Shown piece by piece: positions 35,583 through 48,410 of a stretch of DNA of 64,000 bases (the stretch's first letter is position 1; each line of letters starts with the position of its first letter). Source of the DNA: Clavaria fumosa (lineage: Eukaryota > Basidiomycota > Agaricomycetes > Agaricales > Clavariaceae); the NCBI GenBank assembly GCA_951802425.1, contig CATOQE010000001.1, positions 62,001-126,000 on the forward strand, in the 5' to 3' direction. A program made the translations under genes and the position numbers. Under the pieces are notes generated by a model, which was not told the origin of the DNA, searched no databases, and worked only from the letters and a program-made list of their open reading frames with translations.

Positions 35583-35980
35583 GAGTGGCATTGGGGCAAG
35601 CAATACATTGTGGTATAGCGAGGTGTCTGTCTGGCAGTGGTTAACTGTAAAGACAGTAAGCTAAATCTCAGTCTTGAAAGAGAGAACTAAATTCATTTGC
35701 CTGTAAAGACAGTAAGCTAAATCTAAGGACAGGCTATTAGTTAGGACTGATATAGTGAATGTAATGGGAGTCATACCTCAGTCTCGAAAGAGAGAACTGA
35801 GGTTAAGTGGTGCGAGTGTCAGGTAATATGTATGTTACGTAATGTTGCCCAATATGGGCGAACCTCCCATATCCAACACGCCCACTCGAACTTATGCGGG
35901 CAACATCAATCCCATTGTCTTCACGAATGCCTCATGCTTTGGTCGTGACAATCCCTTGGTGAAGGCATCTGCAGCCTCAG
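35583..35980 (-). pseudogene. Copia 3' end: RNase H tail and LTR start
   Basis: On the minus strand (about 35980-35895) the frame AADAFTKGLSRPKHEAFVKT, then MGLMLPA and a stop, matches the conserved C-terminus of copia RNase H. Downstream, TGTTGGATATGGGAGG (about 35880) looks like the start of the 3' LTR, with internal repeats (GTAAAGACAGTAAGCTAAAT twice). The LTR is interrupted by the Pack-type element ending at 35574, and the upstream part by the foldback relative. Confidence 0.7.
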
Positions 35981-36240
35981 GCGATTCAAGTAAATTAATG
36001 CATTAATCTATTGTAATTACAGTAAGTGCGTGACGCATAGAAGACGGTAAGTTTGCGAATGGTGAGGATGCATCACACAAAGGGAGATGATGCATGGTCA
36101 TAGGGTACATGATGCATGACTCTGAGGGGATGATGCATGGCCATAGGGTACATGATGCATGACTCCTGGAGGGGATGATGCATGGCCATAGGGTACATGA
36201 TGCATGACTCTTAGGGGATGATGTATAACTCTTGGGTAGA
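35977..36240. mobile_element. Partial copy of the foldback element
   Basis: It starts CCTCAGGCGATTCAAG and follows the left end of 29013 (AATTACAGTAAG...GATGCAT). It then runs into three copies of a roughly 46-bp unit with GGCCATAGGGTACATGATGC. The inner and right parts are missing. It is CpG-richer than the first copy. Confidence 0.65.
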
Positions 36241-36559
36241 CAATGTGTGACCGCAATTTAAATAATACCTGACTGTAGGTAGACCACATCGTTCAGTCAG
36301 ATATTTCAATTACAGTTGCTGTACCGGAGGGTGAATATCCTAGGGCAAAGAAGTAGCAACGGACTCCAGCGGAGATATTCACATTATGCAGTACAGTTGC
36401 AAGCGGCAGAAGGATATTGACTACAACAGACATGGCACCCCCGGATCAGCCACAAGAGTGAGATGAATAATCCCTAGCAGTCAGCATCAGGTGCCGGACA
36501 ACACAGGAATAATCCGTTGCCATCTGCACCCTATCCGCTGGAAAGTGAAGAATAATAAT
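36241..36559. other. Spacer before the satellite
   Basis: No gene. GAATATC/GATATTC motifs and GGAGATATTCACATTATGC suggest very degenerate satellite units towards the right end. Confidence 0.4.
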
Positions 36560-37560
36560 CATATGCATGGGCTCAGCTCCGCCAGACAATGCAAAAATAT
36601 TCATTAGCCATCACAACAAGCTCTGCCGAACATTGCGAGAATATTCATCAACCATTAGGCATAGCTCCGCCAGACCATGCCAGAATATTCAACCACCATT
36701 TAGCATGGCTCCGCCGGACATTGCCAGAATATTTGTTAGCCATTACGACCAGCTCTGCCGGACTATGCTAGAATATTCTGCAACCATTTGGCATAGCCCT
36801 GCCAGACTATGCTAGAATATTTGTTAGCCATTACGACCAGCTCCGCCAGACTATGCTAGAATATTCAGCCACCATTTGGCATAGCTCCGCCGAACATTGC
36901 GAGAATATTCATCAACCATTGAGCATAGCCTGGCCGGACTATGCTAGAATATTTGTTAGCCATTATGACCAGCTCCGCCAGACTATGCTAGAATATTCTG
37001 CCACCATTTGGCATAGCTCCGCCGGACATTGCCAGAATATTCATCAACCATTGAGCATAGCCTGGCCGGACTATGCTAGAATATTTGTTAGCCATTATGA
37101 CCAGCTCCGCCAGACTATGCTAGAATATTCTGCCACCATTTGGCATAGCTCCGCCGGACATTGCCAGAATATTTGTTAGCCATTACGACCAGCTCCGCCG
37201 GACTATGCTAGAATATTCAGCCACCATTTGGCATAGCTCTGCCAAACATTGCGAGAATATGCATCAACCATTGAGCATAGCTCCACCGGACTATGCTAGA
37301 ATATTCAGCCACCATTTGGCATAGCTCCGCCGAACATTGTGAGAATATTCATCAACCATTGAGCATAGCTCCGCCGGACTATGCTAGAATATTCTGCCAC
37401 CATTTGGCATAGCCCCGCCAGACTATGCTAGAATATTCTGCAACCATTTGGCATAGCTCCACCGGACCATGCTAGAATATTTGTTAGCCATTATGACCAG
37501 CTCCGCCAGACTATGCTAGAATATTCAGCCACCATTTGGCATAGCTCCGCTGGACATTGC
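36560..37560. repeat. 44-bp satellite, left block (about 22 copies)
   Basis: GAATATT strings recur at 44-bp steps (for example 36815, 36859, 36903). The unit is built on GCTAGAATATTC, CAACCATT and GCATAGCTCCGCC. Variant units (TTGTTAGCCATTACGACCAG, CAGCCACCATTTGGCATAG, CATCAACCATTGAGCATAG) follow each other in a recurring order, giving a higher-order pattern. Confidence 0.95.
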
Positions 37561-38947
37561 TGTTAGGGCCTGTCCCGTCTCGATAGTAGTGCCGGAGATC
37601 GACTTGTTGGTGACCTATGCTGGAAACTCGCTAAGACCAATCAACTGTAGAGCACAGTCGAGAATGCTCAGTCCCGGAAGGTTGCGAAGTCAGTAGACGA
37701 AGTGTAAAGGAGGAAATTGACGAGGAGGGGGGAAATGGGTGATGCTGAGAGGGTCGCGAAGTCGACCAACGAAGCGTGAAAAAAGAAATAGACGAGGTGG
37801 GAGAAAGTGACAACGCTGAGAAGGTCGCGAGGTCGACCGACAAAGCGTAGAGAAGGAAAAAGATGAGGTGAAAGAAATAGACAATGTTGGAAGGGTTGTG
37901 GTGGTTGCGACGGTGTTGAGGAATGTGTCGGTGAAGGCGATGACTTTGCCAACCGACGGGTGAACCTGTAGGGTTCTAAGATCAGTACCAAGACAAATAA
38001 TAGAGAATACTTAGATCGCGCGAGTTCTACGAGCGCAGAGGGTGAATTAGGACAGAGTAGAGTGTGTCTTGGTGATCTTGTGGTCACCAAGAGAGACAAG
38101 ACCTATCAATTGCGATGGTTCCAAGCTCAAAGGGCGTACTAGCCTCAAGCTTAAACCAATGTGCGTCAATATCAAGTCTACAGTACGAGAAGTACATGCG
38201 AGACTTATATACGTGCGTACAGAGAGTATAACGAAAAAGGGAAAGTAAAGAGGTTGCCAGGCGACAAGACTATAGTAGTACAGGGTACGTTTAGTCATAA
38301 AGTGACTGGGCGCATATTCTACTAAGGTTGCGAGGGGTTAGGTATGCATAGGTAAGGTCGCGAAGATGACCTGTCACGGGTCGCGACCTAGTTAAATAAG
38401 TATATACGTCACTATAACTACGGAGGGATTCTCGGATCATAAGTAACGTAATTATAGACGACTGAGAGGAAGAAGGGACGCATATTTGAAGTGTATATAC
38501 AGCTGACTGTTGGTGGCACGTTTGAGTGTTAAGGTCGCGAGATCATAAGAGCGATCACGTGGGTGACGCTAGTGACGCAGGTGACCTATGGGCGGGTAGT
38601 CACGTGGGTAACGCTGGTAACGCATTGGTGCTGGTAGTGGTAGCGCCGGGGGTGCCGCTTGGCAAGTCACGTGTTGGTGGAAGTAGACGCGTATCAGTGT
38701 GTCACGCGTAGGATTGGTGGATCCGGGCGAAGTATGCGCGTAGGGTGAAGTAGTAGGAAGCGTTGCGAGTACAGCATGGTGGTCGCGAGTGTCATGTGAG
38801 CGCGGGGGAGGTTGGAGAGGCTTCCGGAAGGAGACAGCGGGTCCCGGAAGTGTGTAGAGGGACTCGCGAGGTTGTAGAGGGTCGTCGGGAAGCTCGTGGA
38901 TGTGGGTGAAGTCGGCTTGGGCAAGGAAAAATGAATGGGTCCTGACA
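37561..38947 (+). mobile_element. Solo LTR, 1,387 bp, inserted in satellite
   Basis: It starts TGTTAGGGCCTGTCCCGTC and ends AATGAATGGGTCCTGACA. The satellite string ATTGC is duplicated at 37556-37560 and 38948-38952, the 5-bp duplication of LTR retroelements. It is CpG-rich and so the least mutated of five family members (others at 46924, 52323, 53409 and 62923). A TATA-like GACTTATATACG lies near 38201. No coding region. Confidence 0.93.
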
Positions 38948-40640
38948 ATTGCCAGAATATTTGTTAGCCATTACAACCAGCTCTGCCGGACTATGCTAGA
39001 ATATTCAGCCACCATTTGGCATAGCTCCGCTGTACATTGCCAGAATATTTGTTAGCCATTATGACTAGCTCCGCTGGACTATGCTAGAATATTCTGCAAC
39101 TATTTGGCATAGCTCTGCCGAACATTGCAAGAATATCCATCAACCATTGAGCATAGCTCCGCCGGACTATGCTAGAATATTCAGCCACCATTTGGCATAG
39201 CTCCACCAAACATTGCAAGAATATCCATCAACCATTGAGCATAGCTCTGCCGGACTATGCTAGAATATTCAGCCACCATTTGGCATAGCTCTGCCAGACA
39301 TTGCCAGAATATTTGTTAGCCATTACAACCAGCTCCGCTGGACTATGCCAGAATATTCAGCCACCATTTGGCATAGCTCCGCCGAACATTGCCAGAATAT
39401 TTCTTAGCCATTATGACTAGCTTCGCTGGACTATGCTAGAATATTCTGCAACTATTTGGCATAGCTCCGCCGAACATTGCGAGAATATTCATCAACCATT
39501 GAGCATAGCTCCGCCGGACTATGCTAGAATATTCAGCCACCATTTGGCATAGCTCCGCCATACATTGCCAGAATATTTGTTAGCCATTACGACTAGCTCC
39601 GCCAGACTATGCTAGAATATTCAGCCACCATTTGGCATAGCTCTGCCGAACATTGTGAGAATATTCATCAACCATTGAGCATAGCTCTGCCGGACTATGC
39701 TAGAATATTCTGCCACCATTTGGCATAGCCCCGCTGGACTATGCTAGAATATTCTGCAACCATTTGGCATAGCCCCACCGGACTATGCTAGAATATTTGT
39801 TAGCCATTATGACCAGCTCCGCCGGACTATGCTAGAATATTCAGCCACCATTTGGCATAGCTCTGCCGTACATTGCCAGAATATTTCTTAGCCATTACGA
39901 CTAGCTCCGCTGGACTATGCTAGAATATTCTGCAACTATTTGGCATAGCTCCGCCAAACATTGCGAGAATATTCATCAACCATTGAGCATAGCTCCGCCG
40001 GACTATGCTCGAATATTCTGCCACCATTTGGCATAGCCCCGCCGGACTATGCTAGAATATTTGTTAGCCATTACGACCAGCTCCGCCGGACTATGCTAGA
40101 ATATTCAGCCACCATTTGGCATAGCTCCGCCATACATTGCCAGAATATTTCTTAGCCATTATGACTAGCTCCACTGGACTATGCTAGAATATTCTGCAAC
40201 TATTTGGCATAGCTCCACCGAACATTGTGAGAATATTCATCAACCATTGAGCATAGCTCCGCCAGACTATGCTAGAATATTCAGCCACCATTTGGCATAG
40301 CTCCGCCATACATTGCCAGAATATTTGTTAGCCATTACGACTAGCTCCGCCGGACTATGCTAGAATATTCAGCCACCATTTGGCATAGCTCTTCCGAACA
40401 TTGCGAGAATATTCATCAACCATTGAGCATAGCTCCGCCGGACTATGCTAGAATATTCAGCCACCATTTGGCATAGCTCCGCCAGACATTGCCAGAATAT
40501 TCATCAGCCATTAAACATGGCTCCACCAGACTATACCAGAATATTTGTTAGCCATCTTGCCCAGCTCCGCCAGACAATGGCAGAATATTCATCAGCCATT
40601 AGGCATGGCTCCAGAACTTTCATGAGCCATTAAGCATGCC
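38948..40640. repeat. 44-bp satellite, right block (about 38 copies)
   Basis: Continuation of the array split by the solo LTR, with the same 44-bp period and variant order. The last units (40520-40640) degenerate next to the KDZ transposon. Confidence 0.95.
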
Positions 40641-40712
40641 AGACAATGCCAGAATAATCCTGAGCAAATTCATTCACCCTTGATCTACTAGACTGAACAG
40701 GTATGAGAAAAT

Positions 40713-43700
40713 CTAGCCTCCTCCACTAACCATAGTGGTTGCCTTATCACATAAATCCTCTGCTTCTTGCTCAAATTGCTCCCATACATTTGCCTGCCTG
40801 AATGCGTAGCATGTCAAACCACTCTTTGCCTCTTCCATCTCTCCCAGTCTCATCCACTCCTCTTTCCTATGCCTGAAGAAGGCTACTGTCCATTGCATCT
40901 CATGTTTTAGCAAGTTGACTTCCTCATCCCATCTCTGAAATCGTGCACTTGCTCTCAACCAGTTGACTCTGTAGACTAATCAAAGTTGCCAGACATTTCA
41001 TGCATATTAATGATTTGTCACTTACATTCCTTCATTTGCTCACTCTGCTCTCCTTCCACATTGACATCCAATCTCCAAAACCATGGTAGTTTGTCTGATT
41101 GCTGTCCAAACCTATTTTCTTCTATGATATCACCTGGCATCTTCAAGTCTTCCTTGGTGATGTCATTGAATGTTGGCTCTGTAACACCCAATCTGCATAA
41201 AGCAGACTTAGCCCGCTTGTAATCTTGTACTGCCTGCTGGACTCTTGACTCCATCTGCTTCACCTGGCTCCATGCTCGTGTTGAAGTTTTCTGGCTGCGA
41301 GCATTTTGGACCTAATGGCAGTTAGATCGTCAATGACAGCAGAGCTAAAACTTACATTTGCCCTATATATCATAGACTTCTCACCCAAAGCAATCCTGAG
41401 CCGCCATAAAGCATCATTCATCTGCCCTATGCGAAGCTTTGCCTCCCAGTTCCCCATCTCATCCAAGTTATGTAATTGCCGAACTTCTTTGGACAAATTG
41501 GAGGGCAGAAATAGTGTCACAGCCTCGGGCTGTACTACTACATCTTCCTCATCATCAGAAGCAGCAACATCGACACTGACTTCTTCATCGAGCTGAGATG
41601 AATGGTTTGCCTGCAGTTCAATGGCTTCTTCAAAGAGAGATAAAGTGGCCCATTTCTTCTCATATTTGCTGATCTCAATCTGGAGGCGCCTTCACTTTTC
41701 CTCCAACTCCTTTTTATCAGAGAGTGAGGGTTGCCTCAAAGACTGTGTATAGGCAACCAAAGAGGCCCTATTTTGTTGTGAATGACAGGCAATGGAACTT
41801 TGCAATACGACTCACTGAGTGGCTTCTATGCTCAATCCTAGAGCCAAGAGATTAGATATGCCAGATAGATTTCCAGCAGCACAATGTTTTTGAGAAAGCT
41901 CCAGTAGAACCTCAGCACAACCTGGTTCTGTGTAAAAGTGTATGCCATTAGCCAGGCAATATAGCAACTATAGATATGTTTTCCAAGTACTGGCCTTTCA
42001 CATTTGTGACATCGTACACCGAAAGAGCATCTCCCTGTTGAGTCATTGCCTTCTCCTCTAGGTCCTTCCATTCTAATACCAATGTTGGTTCAAGCCGTTT
42101 TGTCAACTCATCCAGGGCTAACTTCTTGTCCTCTCTTTCAGTCATTGCTTTTTTTAACTTGGTGACAATAGATTGTGCTGTGCCAAGTCATCAGCAAAGA
42201 CACATGTGAGAATATGGGGATTTGCTTACATGCTCTAGACACTTTCTTCCAATTGGAATCCTGCATGTAGCTGTCCAGTATCTCCTGCCGATGTGGTTGA
42301 GACATGCCCCTTGTATGGCTTGCTGCCTTATTAAGTGATGACCAAAGGCTTTCCAATACTTCCCCATCCAACTGCCCCACACCTTGCACAAAGTTCAAAG
42401 AGAACCGTGCAAAACATTTTTGGATGTGAGCACCTAAGTGGAATTTTCCAACTGCAGTTATCACTTCAAGATCCTCCCGCACATACAAGTGCCCACTGGC
42501 ATCAACTCGCTGCTGAAAATTGATGTGCCACTCACATCCAACATCATATACAAAAATGACTCTCTTGGCAAGTAAGACTTGCTTAAGAGCCTGACAGAAA
42601 GAATAGTCAATGTTCATCTGTCTTTGGCAATGTCAATTGGGAGAACAGAATTCAATGGCATTCCCCACACACCTCTCTCCTTTTTGGAGATCCACTACAC
42701 TATGAGGATAGAAACAGCCATGGCGTCCACATGCAGATGCAGCCACTCCAGTAGCACGTAAATGGTTTCTTTGCAATCCACTGTGTCCATTTGCTTGGGT
42801 TATTGCATGGTGGTTGTGACATTTAGACTTCTGAAAGTGAATTGTCAATAACTATAGAGGAAATAATGCAGGAAATTTGGACCTGTTTTATCTCAATAGA
42901 TGCCTTAATATGTTCCTGATATACTGCATCTTCAACCATATAACCTCATCCATCACTGAGATAGACATCCTCCTCTGGCTTCTTAGTTACAACATTTTCC
43001 AGTTTGAAATTGCCATCTGCAACAATTGATGGTTCATAGATGGATCTATATGCTCCTGTTACTCTGAACATCTTCACAAGATGTGAAATTACTTACGGGT
43101 CTTCTGCATGTTTGACTTCATGCTCTGAGACATTTATTCCAGGTTGAGGACAACTGGGACAAAAGAGTGCCAAATCTCCAGGTTTTTGCATCTGGTTGGG
43201 GTTATGTGCAATGCCTGTCCGCTTCAAGGACTTGAGGTACCTCCACTCCCTTGATACCCTCATGAGTTCTCGGTAACGATCCTGGAAAAAGATAATCAAT
43301 AATTTTTCAAAGAGACTTTCCATGTGTGATATACATACTGGAACAAGTGAAGGAAGCCTGTTGTATGTTATTCTCTGCAGCTTGGTGTAGAAATTACAAG
43401 CTGATGTGTGGCACTCCAAAGTTTCAATATGAAACTGATCAAGGACATTGAAGGTAAATGCTGTGGAGGGCCTCTTGAGGGTAGATGGGAAAAATCGCAT
43501 ACAAAGCAGCTGCATGTGTGCTGGTAGGGCATCTTCACAATTACACCATTGCACTTGATGCTTGTAGATTCCCGAGGTAGTCACAAACACCATGCTTTTT
43601 CCCCTCTGAAATGCACCATCCTCAACATCTGGTTGTATGTCCCCTTCTGATTCTCCCTCGTGAACAAGATCATCCTCCCAGATGTCATCCCCAGGGGTGT

Positions 43701-44402
43701 GAACAGAACTGGCAAAGAGTGTTGGGCAAGGTTTCCCATCATGTCCAAGGTGAATAAGGAGTCCTAAATTTCCCAGGTCCTCTCTCTCAAAGAACTTCCC
43801 TGTCCATCTCCGTATATGATGGAAAGGAAGATGTTGATGTTGTACCAGGCAACAGTTGTGACAAAGAACTTGTTGGCCCTGGCAACAGTCAAGACAACGA
43901 AATAAGGCTAATGGTCCACCACAAACCACACAACTAGAGTCATGTGGGAGAGCCTCAAGTCCAACTATTGCAGAGAGGTGAAGACTGCACGCATCCTCTT
44001 TCCACTCTTGCAGGAAGTCATTTTGAGTCTAAATAATTTTGAGTAAGACATATGGTCATACAGTGTGTTTGGTTTGCACACCTTTCCCTTCCGCAAACGT
44101 TTGGGAGTAGGACTTTTTGGTGTCTCAAATTCCAAAGTCATTGAAGCCAAGGCTTCAGGACTTATCTCTCTGCCTCGTTTCTTTGATGGTGATTGAGATA
44201 CAGCCCTCCTTTCTTGGAATACTGGCTGATCTCTCCCTACCACCTTCCTGCCCCTTGTCCTCTCCTTAACCTCAAAAACCCTCTCTATGGCTCGTGTTGC
44301 TCCTTTCTTGCGAATGACTGCATGCATGGTTGGTTTCACATTAAACAAAGTCACATGATCACATGAGGTGAGACAGGAACATGACCAACGAAGCCTCATC
44401 AC
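40713..44402 (-). pseudogene. KDZ (Kyakuja-Dileera-Zisupton) transposase gene
   Basis: Multi-exon transposase on the minus strand. A basic N-terminus (44402-43970) is followed by the CxC2-like cysteine cluster (43929-43810: CGGPLALFRCLDCCQGQQVL, CHNCC and paired His), then by CPSCPQ (about 43160). The catalytic region has VADGNFKLEN (about 43010), TGVAASACGRHGCFYPHSVV then DLQKGER (about 42750-42670), YDVGCEWHINF (about 42550) and GQLDGEVLESLW (about 42350), the DDE-type RNase H signature of the family. The C-terminus has GQMNDALWRLRIALGEKS (about 41430) and LPWFWRLDV (about 41080). One in-frame TGA at 42946-42948 sits where a CGA arginine is likely (SDG-stop-GYMV), so the copy appears dead unless the stop is read through. 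A frame in the 41970-41740 region is also unclear. KDZ elements are typical of basidiomycetes. Confidence 0.92.
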
Positions 44403-44924
44403 ATGCAGCCTTTGTCCTGAAGCTCGCCACTAGATTCACATTGTGTCATGAAGTCTCAACAGCTTGTTGTTACTCTGAGCAACAGTGTAGATAAATATAA
44501 AATGATCATAGTTTTTCATACATAACATGTGAAAAACTTGGTCACTGCTGTCAAATGCATGATTGAACTACAACAGTTCACATGACAGAAAAAATGATTC
44601 ATGAAGCAGAAGTATGATTTCACAACGTAGAAATTATTTGTACAAGGCAAGAAATTCCTAGAACATGTAGTAAAAATCTTGGGAGGCCTTCCAGATGGTC
44701 AAGAAGCTGGCAGGAGTCCCGTACAGGAGGCGCTTCCCCCAGCCCGCAATTCCTCCACTCGTAATCTCCAAGCCACTCTTGCCTGCTTTCTGCCCTTTCC
44801 AGCCACGTGAACAAGAGACAGAATAAAAACTGGGCTTTGCCATCTCAGTGCCAATTGTCAGTGTACGAACAGCATGACAGACTGGGCACTGTGGCGAAAT
44901 CAGGTCCCCGAGTGGACGGAGATT
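44403..44924. other. No feature seen
   Basis: AT-rich DNA right of the KDZ gene. It may include the transposon terminus, but I could not find matching terminal repeats on both sides. Short frames have no recognisable content. Confidence 0.4.
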
Positions 44925-46045
44925 CTAACAGCATAGTCCTTGTGCAGATGGAGTATCTGCACTTTCTTTCACTGCAAGCTAACCACTCAAGCTAGTCTTT
45001 TGAAATTTTGTGTGCCTATATCTGTTTTTCTGCGAATGGTCCCTTGTTGCTCCTATCCTAACAGCATAGTCCTTGTGCAGATGGAGTATCTGCGCTTTCT
45101 TTCACTGCAAGCTAACCACTCAAGCTAGTCTTTTGAAATTTTGTGTGCCTATATCTACCCCTCTTATCCTCAATTTCCATGGTTTACATTTTCCCAAAAC
45201 TCATTTCCCAATGCATGCCAAAGCTGCTGACCAACCCAGTCAAAATTCTCCCGTTTATCAAAACCAACCGTAGGATTCCAAAACAATTGCAATGCTATAC
45301 TGGGCCATCCCATACCTATCATATTCCATCCCTCTCTCCCCCCTCCCATCACCCACAAAGCAATAATTCCAGTTCTCACATCCTCACACAAGTTTGTACT
45401 TGTGGTGGCACCTAAATCAAATGGGATCACATTGAAAGATTGAGTATAGTGCATGAATAATACACCCTGACTTTGTTTCAATTACTCTGCCACATCCAGG
45501 ACTACAGTTGCCTTCCTACAAACCTAAACAACACAAGTACCCCTACAAGTTTGCAGGCCTCACAGCACAAGATCTAACCGTGAAAATCTCTTGAAATTGA
45601 TCATGGATGCTCTAAATGATGACCACTATCATATAACATGCTAAACAGACTAAACTGTTTTTCTGCAAATGGTCCCTTGTTGCTCCTATCCTAACAGCAT
45701 AGTCCTTGTGCAGATGGAGCATCTGCGCTTTCTTTCACTGCAAGCTAACCACTCAAGCTAGTCTTTTGAAATTTTGTGTGCCTATATCTAATCTTCAATT
45801 TCCATGGTTTACATTTTTCCCAAACTCATTTCCCAATGCATGCCAAAGCTGCTGACTGAACTAGTCAAAATTCTCCCGTTTGTCAAAACCAACCATAGGA
45901 TTCCAAAACAAATGGAATGCTATACTGGGCAATCCCATACCTATCATATTCCATCCCTCTCTCTCCCCTCCCATCACCCACAAAGCAACAATTCCACCAT
46001 ACAGTCAGAATCCAGTTCTCACAGTCCTCACACAAGTTTGTACTT
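44925..46045. repeat. Dispersed repeat block (three partial copies)
   Basis: The string AACAGCATAGTCCTTGTGCA and the following about 90 bp occur at about 44928, 45060 and 45693, and again at about 61673. The longer continuation (TCAATTTCCATGGTTTACAT...) follows the second and third copies and the 61.7-kb copy. They look like truncated members of one element. I see no coding domain. Confidence 0.85.
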
Positions 46046-46372
46046 AGCTGTGGCACCCTAATAAGGACCCCACATGAGATATTCCCAAAAAAAAAAGTCC
46101 CCACTTTTAGTCCTCATTATGTCTTTAGTGATGTTTACTCTCATTTGGTGCTTTAGCTGTGGCACCCTAATAAGGACCCCACATGAGATATTCCCAAAAA
46201 AAAAAGTCCCCACTTTTAGTCCTCATTATGTCTTTAGTGATGTTTACTCTCATTTGGTGCTTTAGCTGTGGCACCCTAATAAGGACCCCACATGAGATAT
46301 TCCCAAAAAAAAAAGTCCCCACTTTTAGTCCTCATTATGTCTTTAGTGATGTTTACTCTCATTTGGTGCTTT
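46046..46372. repeat. 109-bp unit in three tandem copies
   Basis: The unit, containing TAGCTGTGGCACCCTAATAA and a run of ten A, repeats exactly at 109-bp steps. The copies are practically identical, so the triplication is recent. The 61.7-kb relative has none of it. Confidence 0.95.
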
Positions 46373-46923
46373 CCCTCAAAACTTTTTTCTCACCCCAAAA
46401 ATTCATTTAGGGTTCCTGGGGTCTTCCAGCAGAATTTGAAATATGGTAGTTGTGAAGTAGTTATTAGTGCTGTTTAGAAGAATATATGCAGCTGACTGAA
46501 TGCTGCATGTATGAATGTTGATATTGTCACATCATGAGGTGGGTCACATGGTGATGCTTGTGACCATGGGGTAATGTGAATAAGACTAATGTATCCATGT
46601 GGCATGTCATGTGCCAGATGAAGGGATTGTGCCATGGCATATCATACATAGTATTGGAGGCTGCTGGTGTGCCATCATTGTTGATAGCTGCTGGTGCATC
46701 ATCATCATCAGCTGCTGCTGCTGTCATCAGTCATTGTTGTTGGCTGCTGGTGCATTGTTGTTGTTGTTGTTGTTGTTGGCTGCTGATGTGCTGTCATTGT
46801 TGTTAGCTGTTGGTGTGTCAGCATTGGTCATCATCATTGGCTGCTGGTGTATTGTTGTCATCATTAGCTCCTGGTGTGTCATCATCATCATCAGCCACTG
46901 CTGCCATCATTGGTCATCATTGG
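46373..46923. repeat. Duplicated flank and GCTGCTGGTG low-complexity tract
   Basis: Positions 46405-46670 match 62090-62360 (GGTTCCTGGGGTCTTCCAGC...). From 46660 a tract of GCTGCTGGTGCATCATCATC-type units begins. It is interrupted by the solo LTR and resumes at 48138. Confidence 0.85.
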
Positions 46924-48137
46924 TGTTAGGGCCTGTCCTGTCTCATAAATAACACTGAAGTTGATTTTGATGGTGACCAGTCCTGTAAACTCACTAAGAC
47001 CAATCAACTGTTGAGTATGATCAAGAATACTCAGTCCCAGAAGGTTGCAAAAACATTTGACAGGGTATAGGAAGGGAAAAAGACAAGTTGAGAAGTGAGA
47101 GATGTTGCTGAGAAGGTTGCAAGTAGTCATTACAATGACAAGGAGTATGTCAGTGAAGGCAATGACTTTGCCAACTCAGAGGAGAACCTGCAAGGTTCCA
47201 GAAAGCCAGTAGCAAGATGATAGAAAGAGAGTACTTAAGTGCATGAGTTTGTACAAGCATGGAAGATGAGTTAGCAGAAAGCAGAGTGTGTCTTGGCATT
47301 CTTGAGGTCACAAGTGTGACAAGACCTATCAATTATGGTGGTTCAAAGCTCAAAGGGCATACTAGCCTCAAGCTTAAACCAAAGTGCATCAATATCAAGT
47401 CTACAGTACTGTAGGTACATGCAAGACTTATATATGTGCATTGTACATGTGTAGCTTCTTTGGGAAAGTACAAAGGTCTCCCAGTGACAGAACTATAGTA
47501 GTATGGGGTATGTTTAGTTGTAAAGTGACTAGGCACATGTTCTACCAAGGTCATGAGGGGTTAGGGAAGCATAGATAAGGTTGTGAAGATGACCAGTCAA
47601 GGGTTGTGACCTAGTAAATAATCATATACATAGCTATTACTACAGGGGGATCCTCAGATCATAGATAATGTAGCTATACACTACTGCAGGCAAAGAGGGG
47701 AGCATATTTGAAGTACATACACAGCTGACCATTGATTTGGGTGTTAAGGTTATGGCATCATGAGGTGGGTCATGTGGGTGACACTAGTAATGCAGGTGAC
47801 CTTGGGCAGGAGGTCACATGAGTAATGCCAGTAACACAAGTAATGCTGGTAGTGCTGGTGGTGCCATGCTGGATGAAGAGATTGCACAACAGCATGTTGC
47901 ACATTGATATTGGGGGTTTGGGTGGTGGATGCATGGAGGGTGAGGTGGAAGGAGGCTGCACAAGTATAGAGTCATGGTCATGAGTATTGTGGAATGATGT
48001 GGGCAGTTGGGGAAGGTTCCAGGGGGTGGCAGTGTCTGGAAGTGGGTAGAGTAGTCTGCAAGGTTGTGAGGGTGTCTGGAGGCTTGTAGGTGCTGATAGA
48101 GTTGAATTGGGTAGGGAAAAATGGGTGGATCCTGACA
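46924..48137 (+). mobile_element. Solo LTR, 1,214 bp, CpG-depleted
   Basis: It starts TGTTAGGGCCTGTCC and ends GGATCCTGACA. ATTGG is duplicated at 46919-46923 and 48138-48142. Aligned with 37561-38947, differences are mostly CG to TG or CA (TCTCGATAG against TCTCATAAA; CTCGCTAAG against CTCACTAAG). Confidence 0.93.
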
Positions 48138-48410
48138 ATTGGCTGCTGGTGCATTGTCATCATTGGCCACTGCTGCCATTGTCATGGGCTGCTGGTGCAT
48201 CATCATCATTGTTATCCACTGGTGTATTGTCATTGTTGTTAGCCACTGGTGTGTCATCATCATTGTCAGCCACTGCTGCTGTCATTGGTTGTCATTGGCT
48301 GCTGGTGCATTGTCATCATTAGCCACTGCTGCCATCATTGGTTGTCATTGTTGTATGTAGGCTGCTGGTGCATCATCATTGTTGTCATCATTGTTGTGTC
48401 AAGGGTAGGT
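48138..48410. repeat. GCTGCTGGTG/CATCATTGTT tract, right part
   Basis: Continuation of the low-complexity array split by the LTR at 46924-48137. It is open in several frames; none is called as a protein. Confidence 0.9.

Noticed and set aside
36567..40633. Several 60-108 codon frames in the satellite
   Set aside because: Products of the 44-bp repeat; the same peptides recur in shifted frames.
46576..46952. Ile/Cys/Leu-rich frames that look like membrane proteins
   Set aside because: They arise from CATCATCATC/GCTGCTGGTG low-complexity DNA in several frames.
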